DNA from: Heterobilharzia americana
Taxonomy: Eukaryota; Platyhelminthes; Trematoda; Strigeidida; Schistosomatidae
DNA length: 64,000 nucleotides
Assembly: GCA_944470555.2 (NCBI GenBank)
Contig: OX104134.1
Coordinates: 52,133,890 to 52,197,889 of the forward strand
Reading direction: 5' to 3'
The notes under the pieces were generated by a model that was given only the letters and a program-made list of their open reading frames with translations, did no database searches and was not told the DNA's origin. The first letter of the stretch is position 1; every line of letters starts with the position of its first letter. The position numbers and the translations under genes were made by a program. Below, piece after piece: positions 11,953 through 22,261 of the stretch.

Positions 11953-12566
11953 GTGCCGGCGTGACCGTTTCCCGAGTTTGTGTCCTTCTTAAAACGGCAT
12001 GGTTTACGACATTTTCTGGCTTCATCTCCGTAAGTGTTATGAAACCAGCACCATTCAGGGTTTTCCACCCTGTTAGGTTCAGTTTTGGGGCAACCACGAG
12101 AGTTGCTGCGATGCTCTAAGTAGCGTTTCTGTGGAGTTCTACATGAACTAGTACTTCGAGATCGTAGCAACTGCTTAACAGAGTTGCACAGCTTGATCAC
12201 CTCTGAATCCTGATGCTCTGGTTTGTCGCAGACAGAATATACGTTGGAGACGGGTCTGCTAGAAATCTCCAGTATTTTATCTGCCGAGGCTGCCAGGTCA
12301 TCGAGTGGGACTGACTGCAGTGTCACCAACACGGTTTGCACCGGTTGTGATAGTTTTGAGAGGAATAGTTCTCGGAAAAGGCCATCGTCGAATATTCGTG
12401 CACCCGTAACTTCTCGCATGCGTGCGAGGACTTCAGTAGCTGAGTTGCCGCCTAGCTCGATGTTACGAAGTAATTCGTCTAGATGCTGGCGATCTGTGAG
12501 ATCGCTTTTCTTCAAGAGTGCGGCCTTAAGAAGTGCATAAGGATCACTTACTTCAGGATTAAACAT
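11934..12566 (-). CDS. Gypsy-1 gag (C-terminal open part)
   Basis: This is a 210-codon frame for the structural protein that packages the RNA. Capsid-like sequence ([31 protein letters not shown]) is followed near the C-terminus by the box [18 protein letters not shown], that is C-X2-H-X9-C-X3-C. This CHCC form replaces the usual CCHC knuckle and is a hallmark of the CsRn1/Kabuki clade. The frame begins at an internal Met. Homologous sequence continues upstream to about 12760 (PYWPDNAET; SRLLAVIRSLPRELNRYV) across frameshifts, so the original start is lost. The gag-pol relation is an overlapping -1-type arrangement. Confidence 0.88.
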   Translation of the reverse strand: MFNPEVSDPYALLKAALLKKSDLTDRQHLDELLRNIELGGNSATEVLARMREVTGARIFDDGLFRELFLSKLSQPVQTVLVTLQSVPLDDLAASADKILEISSRPVSNVYSVCDKPEHQDSEVIKLCNSVKQLLRSRSTSSCRTPQKRYLEHRSNSRGCPKTEPNRVENPEWCWFHNTYGDEARKCRKPCRFKKDTNSGNGHAGTCSRQP

Positions 12567-12830
12567 GTGTGCTGTAACATACCTGTTTAATTCTCGAGGT
12601 AGCGACCGTATGACGGCGAGAAGTCGAGAATGAGGATCTGAGACGCCCAGTCCTCAAAAATCGGCCTCAGCATACAGAAATCATGTTTCCGCATTGTCTG
12701 GCCAATATGGCACGAGTTGCATCGTGTTCGTAGTCGGCTTAATACGAATAAGCTTGGGAGTGTGGTCGGACATGGGAAAGTGTAGTAAATGGATATATAA
12801 ATGTTATCGAAATGAAAACAGTATACCAAT
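12567..12830 (-). pseudogene. Gypsy-1 gag N-terminal part, frameshifted
   Basis: Two frames together give an LPYWPDNAET-like block and SDPHSRLLAVIRSLPRELNR, typical of the first alpha-helical part of CsRn1-type gag. They lead into the open frame that begins at 12566. At least one frameshift and a stop separate the pieces. The original start codon was not identified. Confidence 0.65.
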
Positions 12831-12880
12831 ATAAAATGGAACAGGCTCACCAATTCAATGTTTGTTATTGGTCGGGATAT

Positions 12881-12901
12881 GTAATTACGTTGGGCTCACC
12901 A
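12881..12901 (-). other. Primer binding site of Gypsy-1 (tRNA-Trp-like)
   Basis: Read on the minus strand, TGGTGAGCCCAACGTAATTA lies directly after the LTR end. It closely resembles the tRNA-Trp 3'-end complement (TGGTGACCCCGACGTG...) known for CsRn1-type elements. A second, shorter copy of the ATTGGTGAGCC part lies about 48 bp further inside (near 12843-12854), perhaps a small duplication. Confidence 0.75.
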
Positions 12902-12903
12902 AT

Positions 12904-12926
12904 TTAGGATTGGTTTTGGTGCGAAC
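12904..12926 (-). repeat. Remnant of Gypsy-1 5' LTR
   Basis: Only the last 23 bp of the LTR remain (GTTCGCACCA ... ATCCTAA on the minus strand). They are recognised by same-length alignment with the ends of the three other LTRs. The rest of the 5' LTR, with its promoter, and a few codons of PLE-1 are missing, so a deletion removed this side after insertion. Confidence 0.75.
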
Positions 12927-13924
12927 CCATAGTAGCCACTCTATTTCGGCAAATCTTAAGAAAGCTTCTTCACTAAATTACTAAAGCCAAAAGTTTGTTG
13001 AGATATGGTGATGACACACTGGTGATTTTAAAACGCCACCTATACAGGAATGCTTGGGTCGACTGAACTTGAGATCTCTCGGTATCAAGTTCAGCTCAGA
13101 AAAAGAAACTGACAAGGAGGAACTACCTTTTCTTGGTTGTCCTTTTAAGTGGGAAGAAGATGGACATTTAGGTATAGTCATTTTCAGGAAAGCAACGCAT
13201 TCGAACAAATACTCAGATTTCAGTTCATCACATCCAGTTAGTACGAAAGCTTCTTTTGCCTCCAGTCTCCCCCGGAAGCCATACACCCTAGTAACGGATG
13301 AAAATGAAAGTTAGGGAGGTATAATAAGCGAACAAGATGCTCAAAATGAATAACAATCCGATAAAACTCACTTCCAAAATAGAAAATAACATTAAATCAG
13401 GTCGTAGAGCCACTCCTAAATCATGGATATCAGCAATAGTCATCTCTTACAGATCACACTCGTCGGATGACATTAGGAGTGTCGAACAAATAAAATATCA
13501 GCGTTCTGCGGGACATCAAAAACATTGCACAGCACCTAAGTTTATTTGTAGGATGAGATCCCTCTTGATCCACAATCTAACCGTGTTTATAGAATGCTGA
13601 CTGGGATAAAATATACAAAGGACAAACTTCCTGTGAACTCAAAATTGGGAAAAGTGAACACCGAAGAACTTCCACCAGACTCCCTAGAAATCTAGTGAAA
13701 CTGAAAAATCTTGAAAACTCGTCAGGCATGGCTCTACGTGCTATAACTTCAGGTCACACGGGGCCGATTTCGGCAATATCAAAGCTATTCAGAAAGGCTT
13801 CACAAGTCATAACGAACGACTCATAGAATATTCTTTTCGCACTAGGTGGGATCATAATTGTCTGAATAGGAATAGGGAATATAAAAGTAGTTTGACCTGG
13901 CCTCAACCCACCCCCACAAACTGA
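12927..13924 (+). pseudogene. Penelope-like element PLE-1, part 2 (RT motif C to GIY-YIG)
   Basis: This continues PLE-1 after Gypsy-1. It resumes with PIVATLF (12927), the tail of RT motif B, then shows YGDD at 13004-13015, the catalytic motif C with both aspartates. The thumb-side motif LPFLGCPFKWEEDGHL (about 13113-13160) and an FRKATHSNKYSDF block (about 13183) follow, both highly typical of PLEs. A decayed linker leads to a GIY-YIG-like endonuclease at about 13575-13900: VYRM, then KIYKGQTSCELK (the YIG triad changed to YKG), SEHRRTS and a downstream FTSHNERLIEYSF block. The stop is at 13922-13924. Multiple frameshifts make it inactive. Its end coincides with the start of inverted arm C. 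Confidence 0.88.
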
Positions 13925-14894
13925 TGCATCTGTCATACATGCGATAAGAACTGTCAACACACGTGCACACACAAATCTCAATCAGTAACCCACACACTCC
14001 TCACCCACAACACAATACATATGGATGTCGTCGTCATTCTACAATTATGACGATGCAGGATAATTCATGCAGTAAAACGCCTGTCAATTTATCATATATA
14101 AGCTTGGGTATTGTAAATTCCGGCTTACTATGACTTTGATGAAGCTATTGGCACCAAGTAGTGAGACGTCACTTGTTGTACATTTATGAGTCATTGTCAA
14201 TAGAAGTATTATTTCATTAAGCGCAACAGCAGAGAATTCCTGGAAAACGACTACAGGGTTGTAACCTGTCAACACTGCACGATGTACGTACACGCTTTCA
14301 CTACCTAGGTCCATAAGACACATTTGCACGAGTACTGTCTGCGTTGACTGGTCAACCGTACTGGATAGGCTGTCTAAACAGACCAACTCTTATCATCCGA
14401 TGATCTCAACAACTCTCTCCCTAACCTCCATCCCAGCCCGAACCTTTGCCTTCATCCCGCAACCCCGTACAAAACACGTAAGCCGTCGTATCGAGCAGAC
14501 TTTATTCCTATTATGACCAGGCGAAAACTGAGTGCTACGTCCAATCCACTGAGTAGCACGTGACGAAGATGCGGATTTCCAGAGTTCTCAAAGCCCAAAG
14601 CGAGATCGACCGAATCCGAAACAATTGGCTGCCAAAAAACGAATGTATATTCAAACAGTTAGTGAACCTCTCAAAAATTGTTCTTTACAACAAAATATAT
14701 GCACGAAACTTGGCTATATACCTTCAGTTTTGACGGCTACTTTATTTTCCATCAAATACGAAATACAATGGTAACACCAATCGAAACAACAAACGTAAGT
14801 GAAGCGGATGCTAACTGAAGATCTTGGGTGAAAGTCGCGCCATGTCGTGAATTGACAGAAGTTGGGAATTGTGAACCACTGGAAACCGACCCAG

Positions 14895-14948
14895 TGGCTG
14901 AATGGTTAGCGCGTTCTCCGGGAAACCTGAAGGTCCTGAACTCGATCC
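14895..14948 (+). promoter_or_regulatory. Internal Pol III promoter-like boxes of the SINE
   Basis: Box A is TGGCTGAATGG at 14895-14905. A weaker box B ends in CTCGATCC at 14938-14948. The spacing of about 33 bp falls in the range seen in tRNA genes. Mirror positions in the left arm are about 6281-6334 on the minus strand. Activity is inferred from motif resemblance only. Confidence 0.55.
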
Positions 14949-14972
14949 ATAGCCGGGTCTGGATGCGTACTG

Positions 14973-15006
14973 CTGAGGAGTCCCATACTAGGACGAAACG
15001 GCTGTC
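14973..15006 (+). ncRNA. Hammerhead ribozyme, Smalpha-like (right arm)
   Basis: All conserved blocks are present in order. CTGAGGA (14973-14979) fits CUGANGA. Helix II is GTCC paired with GGAC (14980-14994). GAAA follows at 14995-14998. The 8-nt helix III segment ACGGCTGT has no real loop, the minimal form seen in Smalpha. GTC (15004-15006) is the expected cleavage triplet, with cutting predicted after 15006. Sequence on both sides can form a partly mismatched helix I. In the Smalpha family such minimal stem III forms work best as dimers or multimers. The conserved core appears intact, so self-cleavage is plausible. Confidence 0.85.
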
Positions 15007-16351
15007 CAATGCTCCCAGATTTTCAGTTGTTCCCAAACTAATGTCAGTCCGTGATGAGTACTACTTCTAGATATTTTGTCCTCACGTTAGTAATTTAACG
15101 TGAGAGAAGCCAGTTTACAGGCATCATCACATTGACATATATTACGAAGCTGATTGGTATAGAAGGGAGGCCATTAAATTCTATTAAAAACATAGGAACA
15201 TTCCACAAGTTATGGGATGAACAAGAAAACGCCACTTCAGAGTGTTAAAGTTTAGATCGTTTTTAATCATACTTTCTTTTTTCACCAGTAGGGTTAGAGT
15301 GAGACGTCACTTGTTGTACATTTGTTGGCAAATACCAACACCAAAATAACGAAAATCATTCTCTCAATGCCAAAATTATTTCAAACCATTAGACCCCAAA
15401 ATGTGCACGCCAGTTTACGGGCGTGATTTTGTACTCAAACCAGCTTGGCACTTGGCTGGTGAGGTTTCTCTGCTCAATGGATAATGTTGCTGCTTACGCT
15501 AATATGAAAGACGCCTGGAGCCTGTGTATAACTCCCCTCATTTGGACTATTAACTGTTTAAGAGCGTATTTCCATCCACTACTACAAGTAATCCCAGTGG
15601 AATTAATCTATGTTACCTCTAAACATAACATGGTGAACTGGAAATGCATTGATTTAGACACTCACCTTGGTTATATAACTGTGGATATTTGCCGATACTT
15701 CTGGTAGTTCAAATTTGCTCTTTGGTTAACAAAGCACCAAGGTCACGCAAACTTCCACGTTTCCGTTACAGACAGTCGACACGTCTGATTCGTCCTTGCA
15801 ACGCCCCGTTACGCTTGATAAACGTCTGTTTTTTCAAAAATTTTTATGCCTATAGTTTCGGAGACCAAAAGAATCCACACTGAAGATTTAGGGAATCTGT
15901 AAGCTTCCACGAAGTCATGTAATCCAAGCGAATATCTATTTAAGTGTTATTGTTCACAGCAATATAATTTACGCTACGGGAATTAGATATTGTGGTGCCA
16001 AGGAATATGGCTGTACGAGCAAAATGAATTAAGTTAAACAAAATGAGTTGACGATGTTTTCGAACACATTAGAAGAACAAAATCAAAACACACTCAACAC
16101 TAAGGTGGCCGAGAAAAATGAGTTTCTGCGGCTCATAACCTTTCTGACGTTTTTAGTATTCATGCAGTTTTCAGTCACCTGAAGATTCACCTACGAAAAA
16201 GTGAAGTTTTGCTGATAATAAACTTCTGAAGCATAGGAACAAAACTGGTCTTCTCGCCATTTCCCTCAAACTGGAGCTCTTTAATGGACCAGAACTGCTG
16301 AGTTGTAAGTAGGTAACAAGATTGTTGCAGACTCCATAGATGTATGTGAAC

Positions 16352-17903
16352 CGCCACTTTCGACATTCTGTGGAAGGTCGTGATTTCATTGTTTTCACAG
16401 ACCACAAACCGTTAACGTTGTCCCCCAGCTCGGCGTCTGACAAATACTTCCCTCGTGAGTCGCGACAGCTTGACCACATTTCCCAGTTCACTTCAGACAT
16501 CCGCCACATTTCTGGAGCAAACAACTCCGCAGCCGACGCACTATCTCGAATAGCTTCGATAAACTATATCGAGGGTATTGATCTCGTTGAACTAGCTCGG
16601 CGTCAAAAGGAAGACCTTGGGCTGCATCATGAGTTGTCGTCCACAACTCTCAAGCTGCGACTTTGTCCGGTTGGATCAGACAAGGATACAATTTTGTGCG
16701 ATACCTCTGCTAGTCAAACACGCCCAATAGTTCCGAAGAGTTGTCGACGCAACGTCTTCAACACGTTGCACAAACTCTCTCATCCAGGTGTACGAGCCAC
16801 CATTAGGCTTATCGCACAACGTTTCTGCTGGCCTGGGATGAACAAAGACGTTAAGGAGTGGGCTCAGTCGTGCTTAGCTTGTCAAAAGTGTAAAGTCACG
16901 CGACACACAAAAAGCCCTTTAGGCCCTTTTCTGGCCCCAGACATGCGTTTCGACCACGTGCGTATAAATATTGTAGGACTCCTACCAGAATCTAATGGTT
17001 GTACCTACCTTTTCACTTGTGTTGATCGTTTCACACGATGGCCGGAAGCAGTACCTATTAAGGATATTACTGCCGAAACAGTTGCTCGCGTTTTCGTCGA
17101 AAGATGGATCGCGAACTTCTGATATCCATCTTACGTCACAACCGACCGTGGACGCCAATTTGAGTGTGGATTATTTCACGCTCTAATGGCACTTTTAGGT
17201 TGCACTCGGTTCCGAACGGCAGCCTACCATCCACAAGCAAATGGCATGGTAGAGCGTTTCCATCGACAGCTGAAAGCTTCCCTTTCAGCTACAAACATAC
17301 CTCAGTGGACCGAGGCTCTGCCTCTAGTCCTACTAGGTATTCGTAACGCGTTGAAAGTTGATGCTGGATGCACTCCTGCAGAACTCGTCTATGGGACCAC
17401 TCTTCGCCTACCAGGTGAGTTTGTCTCCCCTTCAACTTTCAAACATGTTTCCGACAGGGCATCTTACGTGACTAGGCTTACAAACGCAATGCGTTCAGTT
17501 AGGCCTTCTCCGATTAGACCGCAAACGACTGATGTTTTCGTCCACCCCAGTTTACAGAAGACATCACACGTGTTTGTTCGCCACGACGCTGTTCGTCGAC
17601 CACTCGAACCACCCTACGACGGGCCGTTCAGTGATCAAGCGACATGAGAAATTCTACATTATTGAGCGAGACGGACGTGAAGATACTGTCAGTATCGACC
17701 GTTTGAAACCAGCTTATTTCGAAGGTAACCCCCTTATAAGTGATGTTTCAGATCGCTACATCCGACCGACGGATGACTCAATTATCGAAATTCTCGACGA
17801 TGTGCCTGGTAATGCACAGCTGCAACAACCATCGGCGCAACAAAAAACACGATCAGGTCGAACCGTCAGGTTCCCAGAGTATCTGAAGTCACATTCAACT
17901 TAG
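16352..17903 (+). pseudogene. Gypsy-2 pol fragment: RNase H end and integrase
   Basis: An open frame carries the RNase H C-terminal TDHKPL, the integrase HHCC finger ([11 protein letters not shown] ... CLACQKC) and the start of the core. The first core aspartate is changed: RINIVG here versus HIDIVG in Gypsy-1. A stop at about 17121 follows ERWIANF. The frame reopens with [10 protein letters not shown] and keeps the HPQANGMVERFH region with the catalytic Glu that Gypsy-1 has lost. A frame change at YDGP (about 17630) leads to VIKRHEKFYIIERDG and a C-terminal tail ending at 17903. It is inactive: catalytic Asp to Asn, a premature stop and the shared frameshift. Confidence 0.92.
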
Positions 17904-18367
17904 CTGTGTGTGCCAACCATTTTTTTTCTTTTTTTCGAGGCACTATTTTTCTTATTTACCGGCAATGCACAAACCCTCGTACACTTTGCCTTTTTATATC
18001 AATTTTTATTACCATGTAATAAAAACTAAAAAAACCGGCGAAGATAAGCGTAAATTTTTTTTTTCGACAAGTTTATATATAAATAATTCCCATTTTTACA
18101 CAACGTTTTCGTGGTATTAAAGACTTTTATTTATATTCCAGGTGCAACGAGCACTGGACGGAACGTCGAAAGGAACAGATGACCGCGACCGACGTACAAT
18201 TTCATTTATTGTATTTTATTTATTTAATCGCCACGACACCCTAGAATAAATTCAGACAACCAGGGGCCACCTCACGCAGTGAGCCCATCGGTAGAGTTTT
18301 ACCAGTGGAGAAACCACTGGGTTTTTACTTCCGGCTGGTATCGTCTTAGGGTCCTCACGGACCCACT

Positions 18368-18381
18368 AGGGGGGAGTGATC
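18368..18381 (+). other. Polypurine tract of Gypsy-2
   Basis: A purine-rich run, AGGGGGGAGTGATC, sits immediately before the 3' LTR. About 60 bp upstream (18301-18320) is a short hairpin, CCAGTGG...CCACTGG, also present in Gypsy-1. Confidence 0.8.
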
Positions 18382-18723
18382 TGTAGCGTCATACACTTCC
18401 CCAAAATCAATAGCCTAGGGTTTGACGACTTCGACATTGATGCTGACCTTGATAGTTTAACTGGACTCGCTAAGCTGAAGGCACCCGGTCAAGCATCCTC
18501 GCCATTTGGCACGCTGTCGTGTTACGTTGCACTGCTCGTATTCGACTCTCTAGCCAGTTAGTTGGAACGCATCGGTATTTTGGCATAACCATCCAAATAT
18601 ACTATTCCATTCGACTACGCTATCGTGTTCTACCTTGGCCTCGTATTCGTGGGTATACAACAAGTCCGAATAATTAGTGATTGGTCTTTGCGTGTGTCAA
18701 GTTCGCACCAGGACAAATCCCAA
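18382..18723 (+). repeat. 3' LTR of Gypsy-2
   Basis: The LTR is 342 bp, starting TGTAGCGTC and ending near ATCCCAA, directly against arm A. Relative to the solo LTR at 40106 it carries about 17 extra bases near 18610-18640. Confidence 0.9.
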
Positions 18724-21639
18724 AGGACCATGAAAATCTCGTAAATTTTTCAACATGCATCCATATGATGATGCCTGTAAACTGGCTTCCCTCATGTTAA
18801 ATCACCAGTGTGAGAATAAAATACTTATTTATTTATTTATCTGTGAAGAGCTTTGATTGGTTGAGGCATTTGGATGTGTGAAGACGCAGCACAACGAAGA
18901 CTATGAATAACATCAGGTACCTTATGATCAGTGCATCAATCCCTAACCTCCGCCATGCCGGCCATATTACCATGGTGAGCAAAGAGAGTGGAGGCTAAGG
19001 GGGAGAAGCAGTGACAGCACATGGCACAGATAATGCAGTGATGGACTAAGGTAATGCAGAAATGCTTAATACGAGATGGCAGATCTGATGGTGGGGACTT
19101 ATGGAAACCACAAGCATCCGAGCTCATTAGTCCCAATACACGCCCTTCACCCTACCTTTCCTTAGGATTATGGTAACTATCTCCCCCTTGTTCTGTATGT
19201 GCATATCAAAGCTCTAGCTGGTTCTCAAATGCAAAACAGTCACCATCTTTAAGCATTCGTAGTACAGTTTAAATTAGGATGCGAGAAATGTGCGACATAA
19301 AACCTCGAAGATATTCTAAAAACAGATTATTAGATCATACAGCCCTTTGTTCCTAGTGTTCTCTTTAGATACTCTAGTCTTGAATATTGCTCCCCCAAGT
19401 TCTAAGACAACCAGCCTCAGTTCTCATGCCTCTGTCCTTCTCCTTACCATCCGATATGTAGATTATGATGGCGGATCATACCAACACGTTAGGCACCGAA
19501 ATACACTTCGGACTTCTATTCAACACATGAGAACTATCATCTTTTACCACCTATAGATGCAAAATTACCAGGAGCTGGACAATTCATCCCAGACTACAAC
19601 CTCTCCTAAATATGTGGCTCTAATTGGTAGAGCAACTAGAAATGTTGGTATAAAATGCCATTTGCATCCAAATATGCAAGTTCTTTCAATCCTGACAACC
19701 ACCCACCTGAAAACGGAGCTAACCGAGAGTGATCTCATATGACGCCCCGACGTTGAAGTCATTGAATGATTTGATGGTGAAACCTCTTATATTCTTCACC
19801 ATAATATGATAACGGCAGCTGGATAGAATTGCATCCCTGGCTTTACTGATATAAATGACTCTGTTTACAACATTATAGACCCAAACGATTGCTACACTCT
19901 GTACAACACCACACAACATCAGATCGAAATTTGCGTTCGCCATCCATCCATGTTTCGCTTGGCATCTATAGAGAGTACGAACTTATTGAATACAGGCATA
20001 TCTCCGGATTCATTTGTTCTCTACATTCAGTATGTGATATACTCTTATAAATTTCACGACTCACTATTGCTTCTCAATCTGATTGATTATGCCCTCATTA
20101 ATTTTCAACCACTGTTATTTAACGATATCGCTCTTATCCAATATTTATGACAAGCAATATCTAAACAGTTGTTTACTCCAGATGACTTCGTACATTATTC
20201 GAAACATATTATTATTGTTAATTGTGTCTTATAAGCTCAAAGCTGGAGAATATTTGTATCACAAGAATAGTCTAGTTGGACTTCACAGTAAGTGTGAATC
20301 AGTTAAATCGTACTTTTGTGAAAACAAACAAATATGAGTGCACAACGAAAAGGGGCAATTTGCAATTTGGCGTGCACGGTTCACCACATGTGTTACAAAA
20401 TGACAAGTAGTCACAAATGATGTTTAGAATTTAGTATGAGCATAAAGGCTGTGGAATGGGTAGAATATGAGTATTTTCCTCTGAATACGAAGCTTGCAAG
20501 CAGCGTAATGGTAATAGTTTGACCACACGGAAGGTTCGTTGGATGTGCAGTCACTAATGAGCATATCAAAAGGATGTTGGTAGCAGTTCTTGAGAATATA
20601 GTATCATGACGGGTGAAAATACTATGCTCGTTGATGCGCTGGGACCCAATATCTGCTTCCGCACTCTTTAACTTGGTGCTGGATGGAGATAAGTGTGGTT
20701 TCCCCGCAGCAGTCCAAACAAGTGAGACATCAATTTCACCATTCTTGATTCCAGAGCGGTATCTGAAAAGGAGCGGAGAAGGCGAAAGACGAGAGAGGCC
20801 AGTAAGAGAAGGCCCGAAAAACTTGGTAAAAGTACCTCATGAAGACTACAAGCGTCGCAGTCAACACAGTTTTCCATGAACAGCAGTAATTGTGATAAAT
20901 TCGCAAGTCTTGCTATATTATGGTTCAAGTGGTAGTAATAATGATTTGTAGTATTTTCGCACATTAGCACCTAGTCTTAGTAAGATTTACCATATATGAG
21001 TTAGCATGAAATGTCCAGACAGTGTGCAGAACGACTGTTCACGGGCATCTTAAAATAGCAGCTTATCTTGATCAAGGCTTAAATTATGCACTAATTGGAC
21101 GTGAACAGGAAAAATGTAAGAGTAAGATGAGAAAGCAAAAGTCGTTGTGGTGGTAGGCTGGAAATTAGTAAGAAATCACACGAACTGAAGCCATCTGTAA
21201 GTCAGAGATTCGAAAGTAATCATCAGGATTTTGGGACAGAAACTGTACTGGTGATTCTTGGGAAGAAGTCTGGGGCAGTAAGTAATTATGTTTAATAGGC
21301 ATTTGAAATACATGTTCATGCTATACTGACATTCATTTATGCATCTGGCGAAGGCAGCAGCCACACACCACGTACTCGCATCAGGAGGGAGTCTTTATTA
21401 CTTCATAGCACCGGCTGTCAGAGTCTTCTCACTGGAAAACTTGCCTTTTTAAAAAGAGAGAGCTTTCTTCATATCTCATATCTGTATTTTGTCTTGTTTA
21501 TGTTTTGTTTTTCCGTTTTCTATTATTTTGTTATTTCTTTTGTTATTATGTGTTGTTACAATCCTACCAACCCTTCCCTGCTGTTGGGGACGTCATCCTC
21601 GCAAAATACATTTCTTTGCTTCATGATATCTCTGGGCCT

Positions 21640-22216
21640 CAAAGATGAACTCAGTAAGAAGTCCCAAACTCTGCAAGTACGGACGCCAAATAAACACAAA
21701 TGTACAATCTGAAAACTTGTATTCACAAGTAAAAGGGCTGCTTCCGTCTTCTGACAATGAACTAACTACGTTTAAAGCCACAGTTGTTGCTGGTTGCCAA
21801 TAATACAAATATACCAGTTATTTCAGATAGCACTTGCTTATGAATCAATTTAGAGGAGCTTCGCCTAAGCTGGGGCAAGACGAAAGTGCAATGGCAAGTA
21901 GACCGAACAAAGGAGGAGGCTCAGTGCTTTTGGACATAAGTAACTACATTGACAAACTGACGATACCTCCTGATGATCAAACAAAGTTCCGAAGACTTAA
22001 TGACTCTCCAGGCTTAAATGGAAAAGCAAAGAAGCAAATGAAAGATACCTCAATAAACTAAGAGAAAGTAAAACAATTCCTGAGTCCGCTTACAACTCAC
22101 TTAAACTTGCGGGGAGTAACATACCACGGTTGTATGGTCTAGCTAGAGTACACAAACCCAGACTTCCTCCCCCAGTTTTAGATAAGCCTATCCCTCTACG
22201 CCATGCAGTTGAGTAG
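21640..22216 (+). pseudogene. Penelope-like element (PLE-2) N-terminal fragment, right arm
   Basis: PLEs encode one protein: an N-terminal region, a reverse transcriptase related to telomerase RT, and a GIY-YIG endonuclease. Three frames together give, in order, LENLYSQVKGLLPSSDNEL (about 21708), the RPNKGGGSVLLD block (about 21900) and the PRLYGLARVHKPRLP block (about 22118-22165), which corresponds to RT fingers. A stop at 22214-22216 and the (CA)10 array follow, and nothing later in RT is present. It is identical to the left-arm copy. It is a remnant with at least two frameshifts and cannot make a working RT. Confidence 0.85.
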
Positions 22217-22241
22217 AAGCCTGTAAGGATTTCAGATCCAG

Positions 22242-22261
22242 CACACACACACACACACACA
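22242..22261 (+). repeat. (CA)10 microsatellite
   Basis: Ten CA units form the counterpart of the left-arm (TG)20 array. The array directly follows the PLE-2 reading frame, which ends at a stop at 22214-22216. Confidence 0.97.

Larger units (their letters stand above)
8072..12926 (-). mobile_element. Gypsy-1: CsRn1-clade LTR retrotransposon inserted in PLE-1
   Basis: This is a nearly complete element on the minus strand: a 23-bp remnant of the 5' LTR, a primer binding site, gag, pol (PR-RT-RNaseH-IN), a polypurine tract and a full 3' LTR. CsRn1 membership rests on three features: the unusual gag box C-X2-H-X9-C-X3-C, a primer site resembling the tRNA-Trp complement, and pol sequence of that type. 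It lies within the PLE-1 RT at the motif B region. The 5' LTR has lost about 310 bp together with any target-site duplication on that side, so it could not replicate on its own. The integrase carries a 90-odd-bp deletion. Confidence 0.93.
14880..15072 (+). mobile_element. tRNA-derived SINE with hammerhead ribozyme (right copy)
   Basis: A tRNA-like head is followed by a hammerhead ribozyme, the architecture of the schistosome Smalpha family. A box-A-like motif (TGGCTGAATGG, 14895-14905) and a box-B-like motif (14938-14948, keeping the CTCGATCC core) suggest an RNA polymerase III promoter. The ribozyme core is at 14973-15006. SINEs encode no protein and depend on a partner RT. The edges given here are approximate because no target-site duplication is clear. 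Its position about 1 kb 3' of PLE-1 on the same strand leaves the alternative that it belongs to a PLE terminal repeat, since PLEs also carry hammerheads. The tRNA-like promoter argues for a SINE. Confidence 0.8.
13911..16354 (-). repeat. Palindrome 1, inner arm C (right)
   Basis: This is the inverted copy of 4875-7317. Its inner edge coincides with the end of the PLE-1 frame (stop at 13922-13924). Its outer edge at about 16352 is a breakpoint into Gypsy-2, with a CGC shared between the two sequences. It carries the hammerhead SINE on the plus strand. Confidence 0.93.
16352..18723 (+). mobile_element. Gypsy-2: 5'-truncated copy of the same family
   Basis: This runs from within RNase H through integrase to a complete 3' LTR. 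The sequence is roughly 95% identical by eye to Gypsy-1. The truncated 5' end joins arm C, sharing CGC at the joint. The LTR end joins arm A exactly where A stops matching on the left. It thus stands in place of segment B. The simplest history is insertion at the A/B boundary followed by a deletion that removed B and the 5' half of the element. Confidence 0.93.
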
